Shown here: piece by piece, positions 27,226-39,700 of the stretch
How the letters are laid out: the number at the start of each line of letters is the position of its first letter
How positions within the stretch are numbered: the stretch's first letter is position 1
NCBI RefSeq assembly: GCF_041222825.1
Contig: NZ_CP139482.1
Location: 2,697,001 to 2,761,000, forward strand
Length of the DNA: 64,000 bases
Source of the DNA: Candidatus Thalassolituus haligoni
Lineage (GTDB): Bacteria; Pseudomonadota; Gammaproteobacteria; Pseudomonadales; Oceanobacteraceae
Direction: 5' to 3'
The notes under the pieces: generated by a model
Told to the model about the DNA's origin: nothing
The model's input: only the letters and a program-made list of their open reading frames with translations
The model's database searches: none
Position numbers and translations under genes: made by a program

Positions 27226-28286
27226 GCTGGTTCTCACTGACCGCCCTGACGTCACTGCAGTGGTACTGGCCCTGGGCCTTGCTATTGCTGCCATTACCAT
27301 TACTGGTGCGGCGGTTATTACCCGCCATCAAACCGGAACAATCAGCGCTACGAGTCAGCCAGCTGGATGACTGGACTGGCCAAACGGCCACTGATTCCCG
27401 TACCCGTACGGGCTGGTGGAAGATGCTGACCATCAGTCTGATCTGGTGTTTACTGATCATTGCACTGGCACGACCCTACCAGCTGGGAGAAGCAGTCTCC
27501 TTACCGACCAGTGGCCGGGATCTGCTGCTGGCAGTGGATATTTCCGGCAGCATGCAACGGCCGGATATGGTAATTGATGGCCACCAGGTCGATCGTCTAA
27601 CGGCCGTTAAAAATGTCGTCAATCGTTTTATCGACCAGCGTCAGGGCGACCGTCTGGGGCTGATTCTGTTTGGCTCCAATGCCTATATCCAGACCCCCTT
27701 AACCTTTGATCGGGAAACCGTGCGCAAATACCTGCTTGAAGCCCAGATTGGGCTGGCAGGTGACCAAACGGCGATCGGTGATGCCATTGGTCTGGGCATC
27801 AAACGCTTGCTCAGCCATCCCGCGAATAGCCGAGTGATGGTGCTGTTAACCGATGGTGCCAATACCGCTGGAGAAATCGAGCCACTCAAGGCGGCAGAAC
27901 TGGCCGCCGAGAACCAGGTACGTATTTACACCATCGCATTGGGGGCCGACTCCATGATAGTACCGGGCCTGTTTGGCAATCGTCGGGTCAACCCCTCACA
28001 AGACCTTGACGAGCCGACACTCACCACTATTGCGCAAAAAACTGGCGGTTCCTTCTTTCGTGCTCGTAATATCGATGAGCTGAACCAGATTTATGGCCTG
28101 ATCGACCAGCTCGAACCCACCGAGAAAGATCCGGAAATTTTTCGGCCACAGCACAGTCTGTATGATCAGCCACTGGGGCTGGCGCTGGCGTTATCACTGT
28201 TACTGGCACTTGCCCGGATAGTGGATTTCACCTGGCTACACAATGCCATTCGTCGTTCAGGCTCACGAGGTAAACAGCAGTTGTGA
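27222..28286 (+). CDS. batA: BatA-type VWA membrane protein
   Basis: 354 residues. A hydrophobic N-terminal segment (residues 14-33), a second at 68-84, a VWA domain starting LLLAVDISGSM with the MIDAS residues D106, S108 and S110, then TDGANTAGE, and a C-terminal membrane helix LGLALALSLLLALARIV. This is the BatA layout of the aerotolerance operon. The VWA domain faces the periplasm and binds metal-dependent partners. The start at 27222 overlaps the previous stop by ATGA; its own stop overlaps the next gene by one base. Confidence 0.93.
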   Translation: MSWFSLTALTSLQWYWPWALLLLPLPLLVRRLLPAIKPEQSALRVSQLDDWTGQTATDSRTRTGWWKMLTISLIWCLLIIALARPYQLGEAVSLPTSGRDLLLAVDISGSMQRPDMVIDGHQVDRLTAVKNVVNRFIDQRQGDRLGLILFGSNAYIQTPLTFDRETVRKYLLEAQIGLAGDQTAIGDAIGLGIKRLLSHPANSRVMVLLTDGANTAGEIEPLKAAELAAENQVRIYTIALGADSMIVPGLFGNRRVNPSQDLDEPTLTTIAQKTGGSFFRARNIDELNQIYGLIDQLEPTEKDPEIFRPQHSLYDQPLGLALALSLLLALARIVDFTWLHNAIRRSGSRGKQQL

Positions 28287-30376
28287 TGGATTCTGACGTA
28301 GTGACCGCCTTTCATTTTATTCGCCCCGAGTGGCTCTGGCTGCTATTGCCAGCCGCGCTGTTATTGTGGCAAGCCAGCCGCCGCCGACTGTCATCGCAGC
28401 AGTGGCAAACCCTGATGGATCCACAATTGTTGGACTATATGGTCGAGCAGCAACCGGCCCAGGGACGACGTCCGGGACTGATCTGGCTGGCGTTGGGCTG
28501 GCTGCTGGCGACGCTGGCTGTGGCCGGGCCAACGTGGGAGAAACTGCCTCAGCCGGTGTACAAGAATCAGCAGGTGCTGGTGATACTGCTGGATATGTCG
28601 TATTCCATGGCCGCCCAGGATATCAAACCCTCCCGCGCGGAACGGGCGCTACAAAAGATCACCGATATTCTCAACACCCGCCGGGATGGCCAGACCGCAC
28701 TGATCACTTATGCCGGTGATGCCCATACCGTTACCCCGGTGACCAACGACACTGGCACCATCGCCAATCTGCTGCCCGCCTTGTCGCCGTTTATTATGCC
28801 CAGCCCCGGCAGCCGCCCCGACCGCGCCATCGAACTGGCCCAGCAGCTGGTGCAGGACAGCGGTTATAACCACGCCGACCTGTTACTGATTACCGATGGT
28901 ATCCAGTCGAAAGATGTCAACCGCATCAACCAGGTACTGGATCAGAACCGCTTCCACCTCGGAGTGATTGCAGTTGGCAGCCAGCAAGGCGCACCGATCC
29001 CGTTACCCACCGGCGGTTTCCTTCAGGACGGTGATGGCACGATTGTATTGCCCGGCCTCGATACCCGCCCACTGGCCCAACTGCAACAACAACTCGGGGT
29101 ACCCTGGCATGCCATGACCTTGCTGGATGACGACTGGCAAGCGGTTGTACCGATGACACCCAACTCAGCCACATCCCCTGAGTCAGCCGACAGCGCTGAC
29201 GCCAGCCGCAGCGACCAGCAGCCGCAGTTTGATCTCTGGCAAGACGAAGGTTTCTGGCTACTGTTGTTGTTGCTACCACTGGCGTTGGCAGGATTTCGCC
29301 GTGGTGTGCTGGCCAGTTGGTGGTTACTGTTGTTACTGCCGTTCGGTTTGTTATCGGCACCTCCCGGCTATGCCGATAGTACCGCTGATATCCCGACCAC
29401 CAGCGCTACCGCCGCAGCCACCAGTATGGGCCTGCAATGGCAAGATTTATGGTCAACGCCGGATCAACAGGGTGCCGAATTACTGCAAACCGACCCTGCC
29501 GCTGCCGCCAGCAAATTTGAAGACCCGAGCTGGCGTGGCACGGCGGCTTATCGTGCCGGAGACTATCAGGCAGCAGCCGACGCCTTCGCCAGTGACAGCA
29601 GTGCCACTGGCCACTACAACCAGGGTAATGCCTTGGCACAGCAAGGCCGCTATGAAGATGCATTGGCCGCCTACGATAAAGCACTGCAGCAACAACCGGA
29701 GATGGAGGATGCACGTAAAAACCGCGATCTGGTCGAGCAAGCACTGAAGCAGCAACAGCAAAACCAACAGCAGAATCAGCAACAGAATCCATCGGATCAA
29801 TCGGATCAATCGGATCCATCAAAAGACGATGCGTCAGCACCGTCCGGTGGGCAAAATCAGTCTGGCGACAAGCAACAGCAGCCATCCTCCGCTGATGGCA
29901 AGCAAGGTCAGAACCCGAGTCAGGATCAGCCACCTGATAATCAACAACAGGGTCAGCAACAACAGGGCCAACAACAGGGCCAACAACAAAACCCACAACA
30001 GGGACAAGAGTCAGAGCAATCCGCGTCAGATCAACCGGATCAACCACAGCAAGATGCCAGCAACAACCCGCAGGCCAAAGATGGCGATCAATCCGACCCA
30101 CAAAGTGGCAAAAATTCAGCAAAGGATACCGTTAATGAGGCCAAAGACTCGGCATCCGTGTCCGACGATGCCGCCGACGGCACTCAAGCCCCGCAACGCG
30201 CACTTGGTGATATTCCCACTGATAGCCTCCAGCACCTGAGTCCGGAAGAACAAGCCAGCCTGCGCCAATGGCTCAACCGGGTTCCCGACCAGCCGGGCAA
30301 GCTGCTGCAGCGCAAGTTTTTATACCAGTATTCCCAGCAATCGAAAGATCAGCCGCCAGAGGACGTTTTATGGTAA
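28286..30376 (+). CDS. BatB/BatC fusion: VWA domain plus TPR and Gln-rich tail
   Basis: 696 residues. Membrane helices at 18-30 and 66-82, a VWA domain with MIDAS D103-x-S105-x-S107 (LLDMSYSM), another membrane segment after 325, then a TPR-like unit (AYRAGDYQAAADAF ... GHYNQGNALAQQGRYEDALAAYDKALQQQ). A long Gln/Ser/Asp-rich disordered region (about 490-640) follows, and the conserved end RVPDQPGKLLQRKFLYQY. BatB and BatC are separate in some bacteria and fused in others. The start may be GTG at 28283 or ATG at 28286; both overlap the BatA stop. Confidence 0.92.
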   Translation: MDSDVVTAFHFIRPEWLWLLLPAALLLWQASRRRLSSQQWQTLMDPQLLDYMVEQQPAQGRRPGLIWLALGWLLATLAVAGPTWEKLPQPVYKNQQVLVILLDMSYSMAAQDIKPSRAERALQKITDILNTRRDGQTALITYAGDAHTVTPVTNDTGTIANLLPALSPFIMPSPGSRPDRAIELAQQLVQDSGYNHADLLLITDGIQSKDVNRINQVLDQNRFHLGVIAVGSQQGAPIPLPTGGFLQDGDGTIVLPGLDTRPLAQLQQQLGVPWHAMTLLDDDWQAVVPMTPNSATSPESADSADASRSDQQPQFDLWQDEGFWLLLLLLPLALAGFRRGVLASWWLLLLLPFGLLSAPPGYADSTADIPTTSATAAATSMGLQWQDLWSTPDQQGAELLQTDPAAAASKFEDPSWRGTAAYRAGDYQAAADAFASDSSATGHYNQGNALAQQGRYEDALAAYDKALQQQPEMEDARKNRDLVEQALKQQQQNQQQNQQQNPSDQSDQSDPSKDDASAPSGGQNQSGDKQQQPSSADGKQGQNPSQDQPPDNQQQGQQQQGQQQGQQQNPQQGQESEQSASDQPDQPQQDASNNPQAKDGDQSDPQSGKNSAKDTVNEAKDSASVSDDAADGTQAPQRALGDIPTDSLQHLSPEEQASLRQWLNRVPDQPGKLLQRKFLYQYSQQSKDQPPEDVLW

Positions 30377-32220
30377 TTCAGCGAGGATTCCGGCTGCGGA
30401 TCCGGTTCGGTTCAGCGTTCCAATACCAGACCCCGCCGTTATTCAAAACCACTGCACAGCCGCTACGCGCAGTACTGCTATTACTGGCACTGATGCTGAT
30501 CAGCCCGCGCTTGCTGGCTGACAGCTTTACCGCCAGCGTCGACCGCAGTCGTTTAGCGGAACAGGAAACCCTGCAATTGACCTTGAGCCATGACCCGCAA
30601 ATCATTTTTGGTTCACCGGATCTGACGACCATCAAACAGGATTTCGACATTGTGCAAGGGCCAAACCGCATGAACAGCATGCGCTCGGTTAATGGCGACA
30701 GTAGCTCACGCACCGAATGGACCATGACACTGGTGCCCAAACGCACGGGGACACTGACCATTCCGGCAATTGAATTCAAGGGCGAACGCAGCCAGCCACT
30801 CACTATCCGGGTTGATCCGTTATCCAGCAGCATCAAGGAACAAGACGACAAATACGCCTTTTTTGATATCCAGCTGGATCAACAATCAGAGCGCTATGTA
30901 CAGGGACAAATTCTCTACACCGAGAAACTCTACTACCGGGTGAACCATCGCGATGCCAATCTCAGCGACCTTGATGTTGAAGACGCCCGCGTCGAAATGC
31001 TCGGCGAACCCAAACAATACACCAGTATGCTCAACGGCGAACGGGTCGGCGTTTATGAGCGGCGTTACGTTATTTACCCGGAAAAAGCCGGCAAGCTGGT
31101 GATACCCGGTCAACGCTTCCAGGCCGTCGGCATTGTGCAAAACAGCGGCGATCCCTGGGGTGGTAAACGCACCATGATTTCCGCCGTCACGCGGCCGCTC
31201 GAACTGGAGATTCTGCCGATTCCTGCCACCTACCCTACTGCTCCCTGGCTACCCGCGCATCAGCTCAGCCTGACAGAACAGTTCAGTGCCGACCCGGAGC
31301 AATGGCAGGCTGGAGAACCGATTACGCGAACGCTAACTATCAATACAGAAAGGATGTCGGCCAGTCAGATCGTCTTGCCGGATTTGCCGCAACCCACCGG
31401 CCTGAAGCAGTATCCAGATCAGTCGGAGTACCATGATGACGTCAGTGATAACGGCATCAGCGGCCAGTTTCAACAAGCCGTAGCCATGGTGCCAACCGTG
31501 GCTGGCAAGGTAATCCTGCCCGAAGTGCGCATTCCATGGTGGAACACCCAAAGTAATCAACTGCAATACGCTACCCTGCCAGCACGCACGCTGACAGTAT
31601 TACCGAATCCGGCTCATACCAGCACTAACCCGCCAACCGGTGGCAACACGCTTGCAGCCGCCGGGGCCAACTACCCGCAGACGGCATCCGCTCAAGCCCA
31701 GTCAGGCCAACCAGTAGCGAACAGCACAGATGGCATGGCGGCCAGCCATCGGGAAAGTATTCATGGTATCAATACAACAGGGCTGATTGGCTGGATTCTC
31801 GCGCTGATTCTGCTGTGTACCAACCTGCTGACACTGTACTGGTGGAGGCGCCGTAATCGTCGACCGTCAGCACCGACCAACGGTCATACAGCTGGCGGTC
31901 TGGGCAGCTGGTCCAGTCTGACAACCGCATGCAACCAGGGTAACACCCGTGCAATCCGTACCGCCCTGTTGGCCTGGCTCCACCACGAGATGGCAGATAC
32001 CCGGATACAGCGGCTCGATCAGCTGGCGGAACACGCCCATGATCCGCAGCTGGCGACACTACTGCAACAGCTGGATGCCAGCCTTTACGCCCCCGTAGCG
32101 GATAACGCGAGGTTCGATGGCAAACAGTTGCATACCCGACTGGATAATTGGCGCAAGCAACAGGGTATGCAGGGAAAAGCGCCTGATCACGGCCTGAACG
32201 ACAGCCTTTATCCAGCCTGA
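30370..32220 (+). CDS. batD: BatD (oxygen tolerance) protein
   Basis: 616 residues. Hydrophobic signal segment (AVLLLLALMLISPRLLADS), then BatD beta domains: SFTASVDRSRLAEQETLQLTLS, GTLTIPAIEFKGERSQPL, the YTEKLYYRV region and KLVIPGQRF. A membrane helix at about 500-520 (LIGWILALILLCTNLLTLYWW) precedes a cytoplasmic tail with HHEMADTRIQRLDQL. BatD is periplasmic and probably joins BatA and BatB in one complex. The start at 30370 overlaps the previous stop, with GAGGA as ribosome site. Its last 13 bp overlap the convergent lytic transglycosylase gene. Confidence 0.92.
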   Translation: MVIQRGFRLRIRFGSAFQYQTPPLFKTTAQPLRAVLLLLALMLISPRLLADSFTASVDRSRLAEQETLQLTLSHDPQIIFGSPDLTTIKQDFDIVQGPNRMNSMRSVNGDSSSRTEWTMTLVPKRTGTLTIPAIEFKGERSQPLTIRVDPLSSSIKEQDDKYAFFDIQLDQQSERYVQGQILYTEKLYYRVNHRDANLSDLDVEDARVEMLGEPKQYTSMLNGERVGVYERRYVIYPEKAGKLVIPGQRFQAVGIVQNSGDPWGGKRTMISAVTRPLELEILPIPATYPTAPWLPAHQLSLTEQFSADPEQWQAGEPITRTLTINTERMSASQIVLPDLPQPTGLKQYPDQSEYHDDVSDNGISGQFQQAVAMVPTVAGKVILPEVRIPWWNTQSNQLQYATLPARTLTVLPNPAHTSTNPPTGGNTLAAAGANYPQTASAQAQSGQPVANSTDGMAASHRESIHGINTTGLIGWILALILLCTNLLTLYWWRRRNRRPSAPTNGHTAGGLGSWSSLTTACNQGNTRAIRTALLAWLHHEMADTRIQRLDQLAEHAHDPQLATLLQQLDASLYAPVADNARFDGKQLHTRLDNWRKQQGMQGKAPDHGLNDSLYPA

Positions 32221-32918
32221 GACCATAACACCCGCGCTGCGATGGCTTGCTGAGCGGGAGACAAGGGTACTGAAAAAGGGGCTTGCCCAAACAGGCCACG
32301 CCAGAACCAGCCGTCGTCCAGCGAGTCGCGGCATTGTTGCAACTGACTGGTGTAACGACGGGCCCGCTGGTCAACCTTGCGGGCGATATCCAATAACCAT
32401 TTTTTATGCTGATAGCTGCCTTTCAAGTAACCACCAGCGCCTTCGTGATAAGCCAGATACAGGCGATAGGCATCGTTGGGGCGAATATGCGCACGCTTGA
32501 CACTGTTGAGGTTGTACCAGCCAACAAAATCGACGGCGTCTTCAAAATCATCCCGATCGGCACTCCAGCGGCCGGTTTTTTGCTGGTATTCACGCCAGGT
32601 GGTATCCAGAGCCTGGGCATAACCATAGGCCGTGGATGGCCGACCACCGGGAATAATCCAGAAGTACCATTTGCGCGGTGGCCGGTTATCGCCGATGAAG
32701 CGGGATTCCTGATGAATAAACGCCATGGTGACCGGAATGGGAATGCCATAATGATCTTCCACTGCTTTTGATGCGGAATACCAGTCGTACTGTTCATCAA
32801 AGATGGCGCAGACGTCGTTGATATTTTTTGGCTGTGGTGTGGAGCAGGCGGAAAGCAACGCCGCGAGTAACACCGGCAGTAAAAACGCGTTGATGCGTTT
32901 ACCAACACGACCCGCCAT
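32208..32918 (-). CDS. Lytic transglycosylase lipoprotein (SLT domain)
   Basis: 236 residues from ATG 32918. The signal LLPVLLAALLSAC has a lipobox with acylated C25. The SLT-type domain carries the catalytic glutamate E71 in FIHQESRF, then YGYAQALDTTW and the conserved YLAYHEGAGGY. It cleaves glycan strands of peptidoglycan from the outer or inner membrane. A GTG at 33002 would give a longer protein but puts 28 residues before the signal peptide. It is downstream of ligA on the same strand and convergent with BatD, with a 13-bp overlap. Confidence 0.88.
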   Translation of the reverse strand: MAGRVGKRINAFLLPVLLAALLSACSTPQPKNINDVCAIFDEQYDWYSASKAVEDHYGIPIPVTMAFIHQESRFIGDNRPPRKWYFWIIPGGRPSTAYGYAQALDTTWREYQQKTGRWSADRDDFEDAVDFVGWYNLNSVKRAHIRPNDAYRLYLAYHEGAGGYLKGSYQHKKWLLDIARKVDQRARRYTSQLQQCRDSLDDGWFWRGLFGQAPFSVPLSPAQQAIAARVLWSQAG

Positions 32919-33081
32919 GGCCAACTTGTGTACGAGTACTGCTTGCGATGTCTGTGGTGCTTGTATTCGTGCCTGTATGAGTGCGTATCCTGGTCGCTTC
33001 ACATCCCTGCCCCCTGTTAACCAATATCAGCGTACCCATCTTACCCATCATTGACTCAAGCAGACATCATTCACATCATTC

Positions 33082-33095
33082 GGCCCCAAGGGGCC
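33082..33095. terminator. GC-rich hairpin after ligA
   Basis: GGCCCC-AA-GGGGCC, 40 bp past the ligA stop, without a T run. The two-base loop would force some pairs open. Weak terminator candidate. Confidence 0.35.
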
Positions 33096-33102
33096 TCCTA
33101 CC

Positions 33103-35290
<2,188 letters not shown>

Positions 35291-36643
35291 TTAACGTCGC
35301 TTGCCCGCAGCCTGTTTTTTCGCCAGCAAGGCTTGCCGACGTTCATATTCGAGAATTTGCTGACGATCATGCTCGACCGTTTGTTTGGTGAAGGTACTGT
35401 GAGTCGCATCCTTGAGTTCGGCGTTGAGATGGTCTGCCAACAGGCGCGCCATTTCAGACATCGCCTGATAAGCCTCTAACGGACGCTTTGCTCCCGGCAA
35501 GCTTAAAAAGAACGTCAACCCGGAAAAGTGCTCATCTTCCATGCTAGCCGGGCTAAAAACACCGGGTTCATAGGTTTGAGCGACCGAAAACTGGATTGGC
35601 CCCTTGCCATCTGCATCTTCAAATCGATGAAAGATTTGTTCCTGGCCGTAACGTAAATCGCAACCATCAAACAGGTGTAAGAGAGAACGGCCTGAAAATC
35701 CGGCGTCTTCGCGGGCGCGGGCATGAATCACCAGTACCACCTCTGCCGCCGCACGGGTGGACAGTTGCTCGGCATCGTCCCCGGCATAGATAATCAACTC
35801 ACTGCCCTGGTCAGCGCCCTGCTCTTCCTGCTGGGCAATTTCATCTTCCAGATGAACCGTCTCTTGCTCACCCGCTTGACCGCTCTCTTGATAGTCAGCA
35901 TCGGCCAGCAGTGGGTCTGCTTCGTCGTCCTCTGCCGTCAGCGGTTGCTCGTCAGCGGTATCCTGCACTTCAACGTGCAACTCCGGTTCGATAATGACAT
36001 TGCGTTCGCCCAACGCTTCTACCGTCATCAACAGCGGCACGGCTTCATCCAGATTGACTGGCCGGGCTTTTGGAATAATGGCGGCGGGAGCCTGATCTGC
36101 GGGTGTTTCCTCCAGCTCACGGCTGCGAGAGTTCAGCCAACTATGGAGATTTTGCTGCAGGGCCTGCTCATCGGATTCGAGGCCATCGGGTTCGAGCGCA
36201 TGAAATGCTTCCCTGCGGGGAGCTGCCAGTTCATCGCCATCGCTGATCGACTCGCTGATCGACTCGTCGCCAGCTCCGCTCTCCATCAGTGGGTTCTCTG
36301 CAGCATGACGTTGTTCATTCAAGGCGCTACGATCGTCCTCTGATATCAAGTCAGGCACGCCATCTGCTGTATTTGCAAATCCATCAAGCCGGGTATCCGT
36401 ATCTGGCGCACTGACGCGGGCGTCTGCGTCTGCCTCCGCTGCTGCCGGATTACCGACAACCCGAAAACGGCCACCGGGTAATTCCGGGTTGTGGTTACCT
36501 TCCGGAAATTTAAAATCTTTGCTGATATCCAGCTTCAGTGCCATGGCGCGAGCACGTTTCATACGTCGTATGCCATCCACTACAATAATCACGACTGCCA
36601 GTAAACCCAGCAATATCATGACCGTTTTCCAGGTCAATTCCAT
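35291..36643 (-). CDS. zipA: Cell division protein ZipA
   Basis: 450 residues. N-terminal membrane anchor (MILLGLLAVVIIVVDGIRRM), a long acidic variable region (residues 60-300, rich in Glu, Asp, Ala), and the C-terminal FtsZ-binding domain with VLVIHARAREDAGFSGRSLLHLFDGCDLRYG and FSVAQTYEPGVF. It tethers FtsZ to the inner membrane at the division site. The acidic linker makes it longer than E. coli ZipA (about 330). AGGA precedes the ATG at 36643; the longer frame upstream is not needed. Confidence 0.94.
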   Translation of the reverse strand: MELTWKTVMILLGLLAVVIIVVDGIRRMKRARAMALKLDISKDFKFPEGNHNPELPGGRFRVVGNPAAAEADADARVSAPDTDTRLDGFANTADGVPDLISEDDRSALNEQRHAAENPLMESGAGDESISESISDGDELAAPRREAFHALEPDGLESDEQALQQNLHSWLNSRSRELEETPADQAPAAIIPKARPVNLDEAVPLLMTVEALGERNVIIEPELHVEVQDTADEQPLTAEDDEADPLLADADYQESGQAGEQETVHLEDEIAQQEEQGADQGSELIIYAGDDAEQLSTRAAAEVVLVIHARAREDAGFSGRSLLHLFDGCDLRYGQEQIFHRFEDADGKGPIQFSVAQTYEPGVFSPASMEDEHFSGLTFFLSLPGAKRPLEAYQAMSEMARLLADHLNAELKDATHSTFTKQTVEHDRQQILEYERRQALLAKKQAAGKRR

Positions 36644-36746
36644 AACGTCCTCATCGTTTGTGTTTTGTCGGGCAACTGGATCTGATGTCTCATACAACCC
36701 GTTGTAGGCTGCCCGTTATTCTTCCGGTTCTATTTCCAGATTATCG

Positions 36747-39700
36747 CTACTGTTCGATCATTTCTGTGGCTGCCTCTACATCAACGGAGACCAGTCTTGA
36801 TACGCCCGGTTCCTGCATGGTGACTCCCAGCAGCCGGGATGCCATTTCCATCGCAATTTTGTTGTGGGTAATAAAAATAAACTGCACCTTGTCTGACATC
36901 GCTTTTACCAGTTTGGCATAACGTCCGACATTGGCATCATCCAGTGGTGCATCCACTTCATCGAGCATACAAAACGGTGCCGGATTCAACTGGAAGATGG
37001 AAAACACCAGGGCAATGGCCGTTAATGCTTTCTCCCCACCAGACAACAGGTGAATGGTGCTGTTTTTCTTGCCCGGAGGGCGCGCCATAATAGCGACACC
37101 GGTATTCAGCAAATCGTCATCGGTCAGATCCAGCCAGGCATGGCCACCACCAAAGACTTTGGGAAACAGCTCTGCCAGTCCGTTATTGATTTTATCAAAG
37201 GTCTCTTTAAAGCGGGTACGGGTCTCCCGGTCAATTTTATGGATTGCGCTTTCAAGTGTCGCCAGCGCGGTTTCCAGGTCGTTGTTCTGGGCATCCAGAT
37301 ATGTCTTGCGCTCGGATTGCAGGCGGTATTCATCAATCGCTGCCAGGTTGATATTGCCGAGCCGGCGAATACGTTCACCAAGATCCGCCAGATCCTGCTG
37401 CCACTGCTCGGGATCCGCTTCATCTGGCATGTTATCCAGTACTTCTTTCAGGGTGAGTTTCTCTTCTTGCAGTTGTTCAATCAGTGCCTGACGACGTATA
37501 TCCAGTGCCTGGCATTCCATTCGTACCGCTTCGAGCTGGTTACGTACATCCAGTGCTTGCTGTTCCGCCTGGCTACGTTGTTGTTCCAGCTGACGCAAGC
37601 CGGTCTCTGAACGTTCCAAGCGGGAACGAGCTTCCTGTACCTGCTGTTCAGCTTGCTGACGCTGTTCCAATAGTTGCTGCAATTCTTCTTTCAAGTGCGT
37701 CAGATCAATACTGTGATCCTGTTTCTGGCTTGACAGTATAGTCTGTTTTCGACTGCGCCACTGTTCCAGCTGGACGCTTAATCGCTGGATGGCGGTGTTC
37801 AGCCCCTGAATGCGGCTATCCAGCTCACGCTGGCCCAGTTCTGCCTGATGGGCTCCCTGCTGCCGCTGCTGTAACACTGAACGGGCATCGTCCAGTTGCT
37901 GTTGCTTACTGTCCCGCTGCAACAGCAGCTGATCTCGTTCATCGCCGTACAGTTCTATGGCATCACTGGCTTGCTGCCATTGCATACGGGTTTCTTCCAG
38001 TTCTTGCTGTAATAACGCCTGCTGTTCACGAGCTTCAGCCAGATCATCGTCGATACGCTGGCTGCGTTGCGCAAACTGTTCTGCTCGTGCCTGATGGGCT
38101 GAAAGCTGGGCCTGTAAGGTCATCAGTTGGCTGTTCACTTGTTGCCATTCACGCTGGGCGGCGTCGCGTTGCTGCTCCAGTCCGTGCAGACGCATACGTG
38201 CCGCTTCGTATTCTGCTTCCCATTCTTCAACATCCATATCGAGCTGGTCCCATTGCTCCAGCAGTAATTCCAGTTCTTGCTGGCGGCCCAGTACACTGCC
38301 TTGACTTTCCGCCTGGCGTTGCACTCGTAACCAGTCACGACCCACCCGTACCGCATCGGGCGTCATCCAGCTTTCACCCGGAGCCAACTCCTGCCGCCGG
38401 GCCAGCGCCTGATCGAGTGAACCAATGGTTCGAACCGGAGCCAGTAAATCGCCCAGTTGGTAGGGAGATTGCAGCCGTTGTAACAATGAGTCAGACGCCA
38501 GCGGAGAATCTGACGGCGGTAGTTCGAGACCCGACCAGAGCACCAGGTTGCCTTCCTGCAAGCTGTCCAGCCATTGGCTCGCCATGTCCAGATTATCGAT
38601 CACCAGCGCCTGCAGGTAGTCGCCTAATACCGCTTCCACGGCGGTTTCCCAGCCACTTTCAACCTGCAGTCGTTCTGCCAAACGGGGTTTGCGTGACAAT
38701 TGTCGGCTTTCGAGCCAACGTGCCATGGCATCACTGCTTTGCCCCAGCGCCGCTTTTTGCAGGGCTTCCAGTGTGGCCTTGCGGTTACTGAGCAGATTCA
38801 GCTGCTGCCGACCGGTTTCCACCTGTTGCCGCTGTTGCTCGATATCGGCACGGACTCGTTCGGCCTGCTCCCGACTGCTGTCGACACGTTGCTGCTGTTC
38901 TTCCGCTTGCAGTTCATATTCGGCGGCTTCCTCTTGCAGTAACTGGATTTCGTCGAGTTCGGGGTTGTTTTGCAACTGCTGTTGCTCACCTTGCAACTTG
39001 TGTATCTGTTGTTGCAATCGCAGCAACTGCTGGTCGAGGGATTGAATGCGTGTGTGTGCGACGTCCGCTTGCCGGGCGGGCTCACCGGCACGCTGGGTAA
39101 ACTGCTGCCAGTCATCCTGCCAGCGGGATTGTTCGCGTTCGGCATCATCAAGCTGGTCTTTGGCCTGGAGTAATAATTCTGCCAGCAGTTCCTGTTCTGG
39201 CTCCTGTTGCAGTCGCTCGGCTTCGAGGTTATCCAGCTGCTGCTGGTCGGCTTCCAGGGCAATCTGACAGGCTTCCAGCTGCCGTTCGGCTTCCGCCAGA
39301 TTACGATCCAGCTCCAGCGACATTTGCGACTGGTGTTCTATCTTTTGTTCTTGTCGGGCAATTCGAGCACCAACTTCGTAAAAGCGACCCTGAACAGCCT
39401 GGAACCGCTCATTGTCTTCACTCTGTAACAGCCGCAGCGCTTCGGAATCCGCGTCAATCCTGACTTGTTCAGAGCGGTGTTTTTCAAAACGGGTGTCCAG
39501 TTCTGTAATGAACAACTCCCGTTTCCGATAGTCCTGATCCAACTGCTGCCACTTCAGGGCTTGCAGTTGAGCCTTCTTTTGCCGCTCTTCGGCTTTCAGC
39601 GCCTTGTACTTTTCAGCCGCTTCGGCCTGACGTTGTAAATGACCGAGCTGGCGCGTGAGTTCATCGCGGATGTCTTGCAGACGCTCAAGATTTTCCAGCG

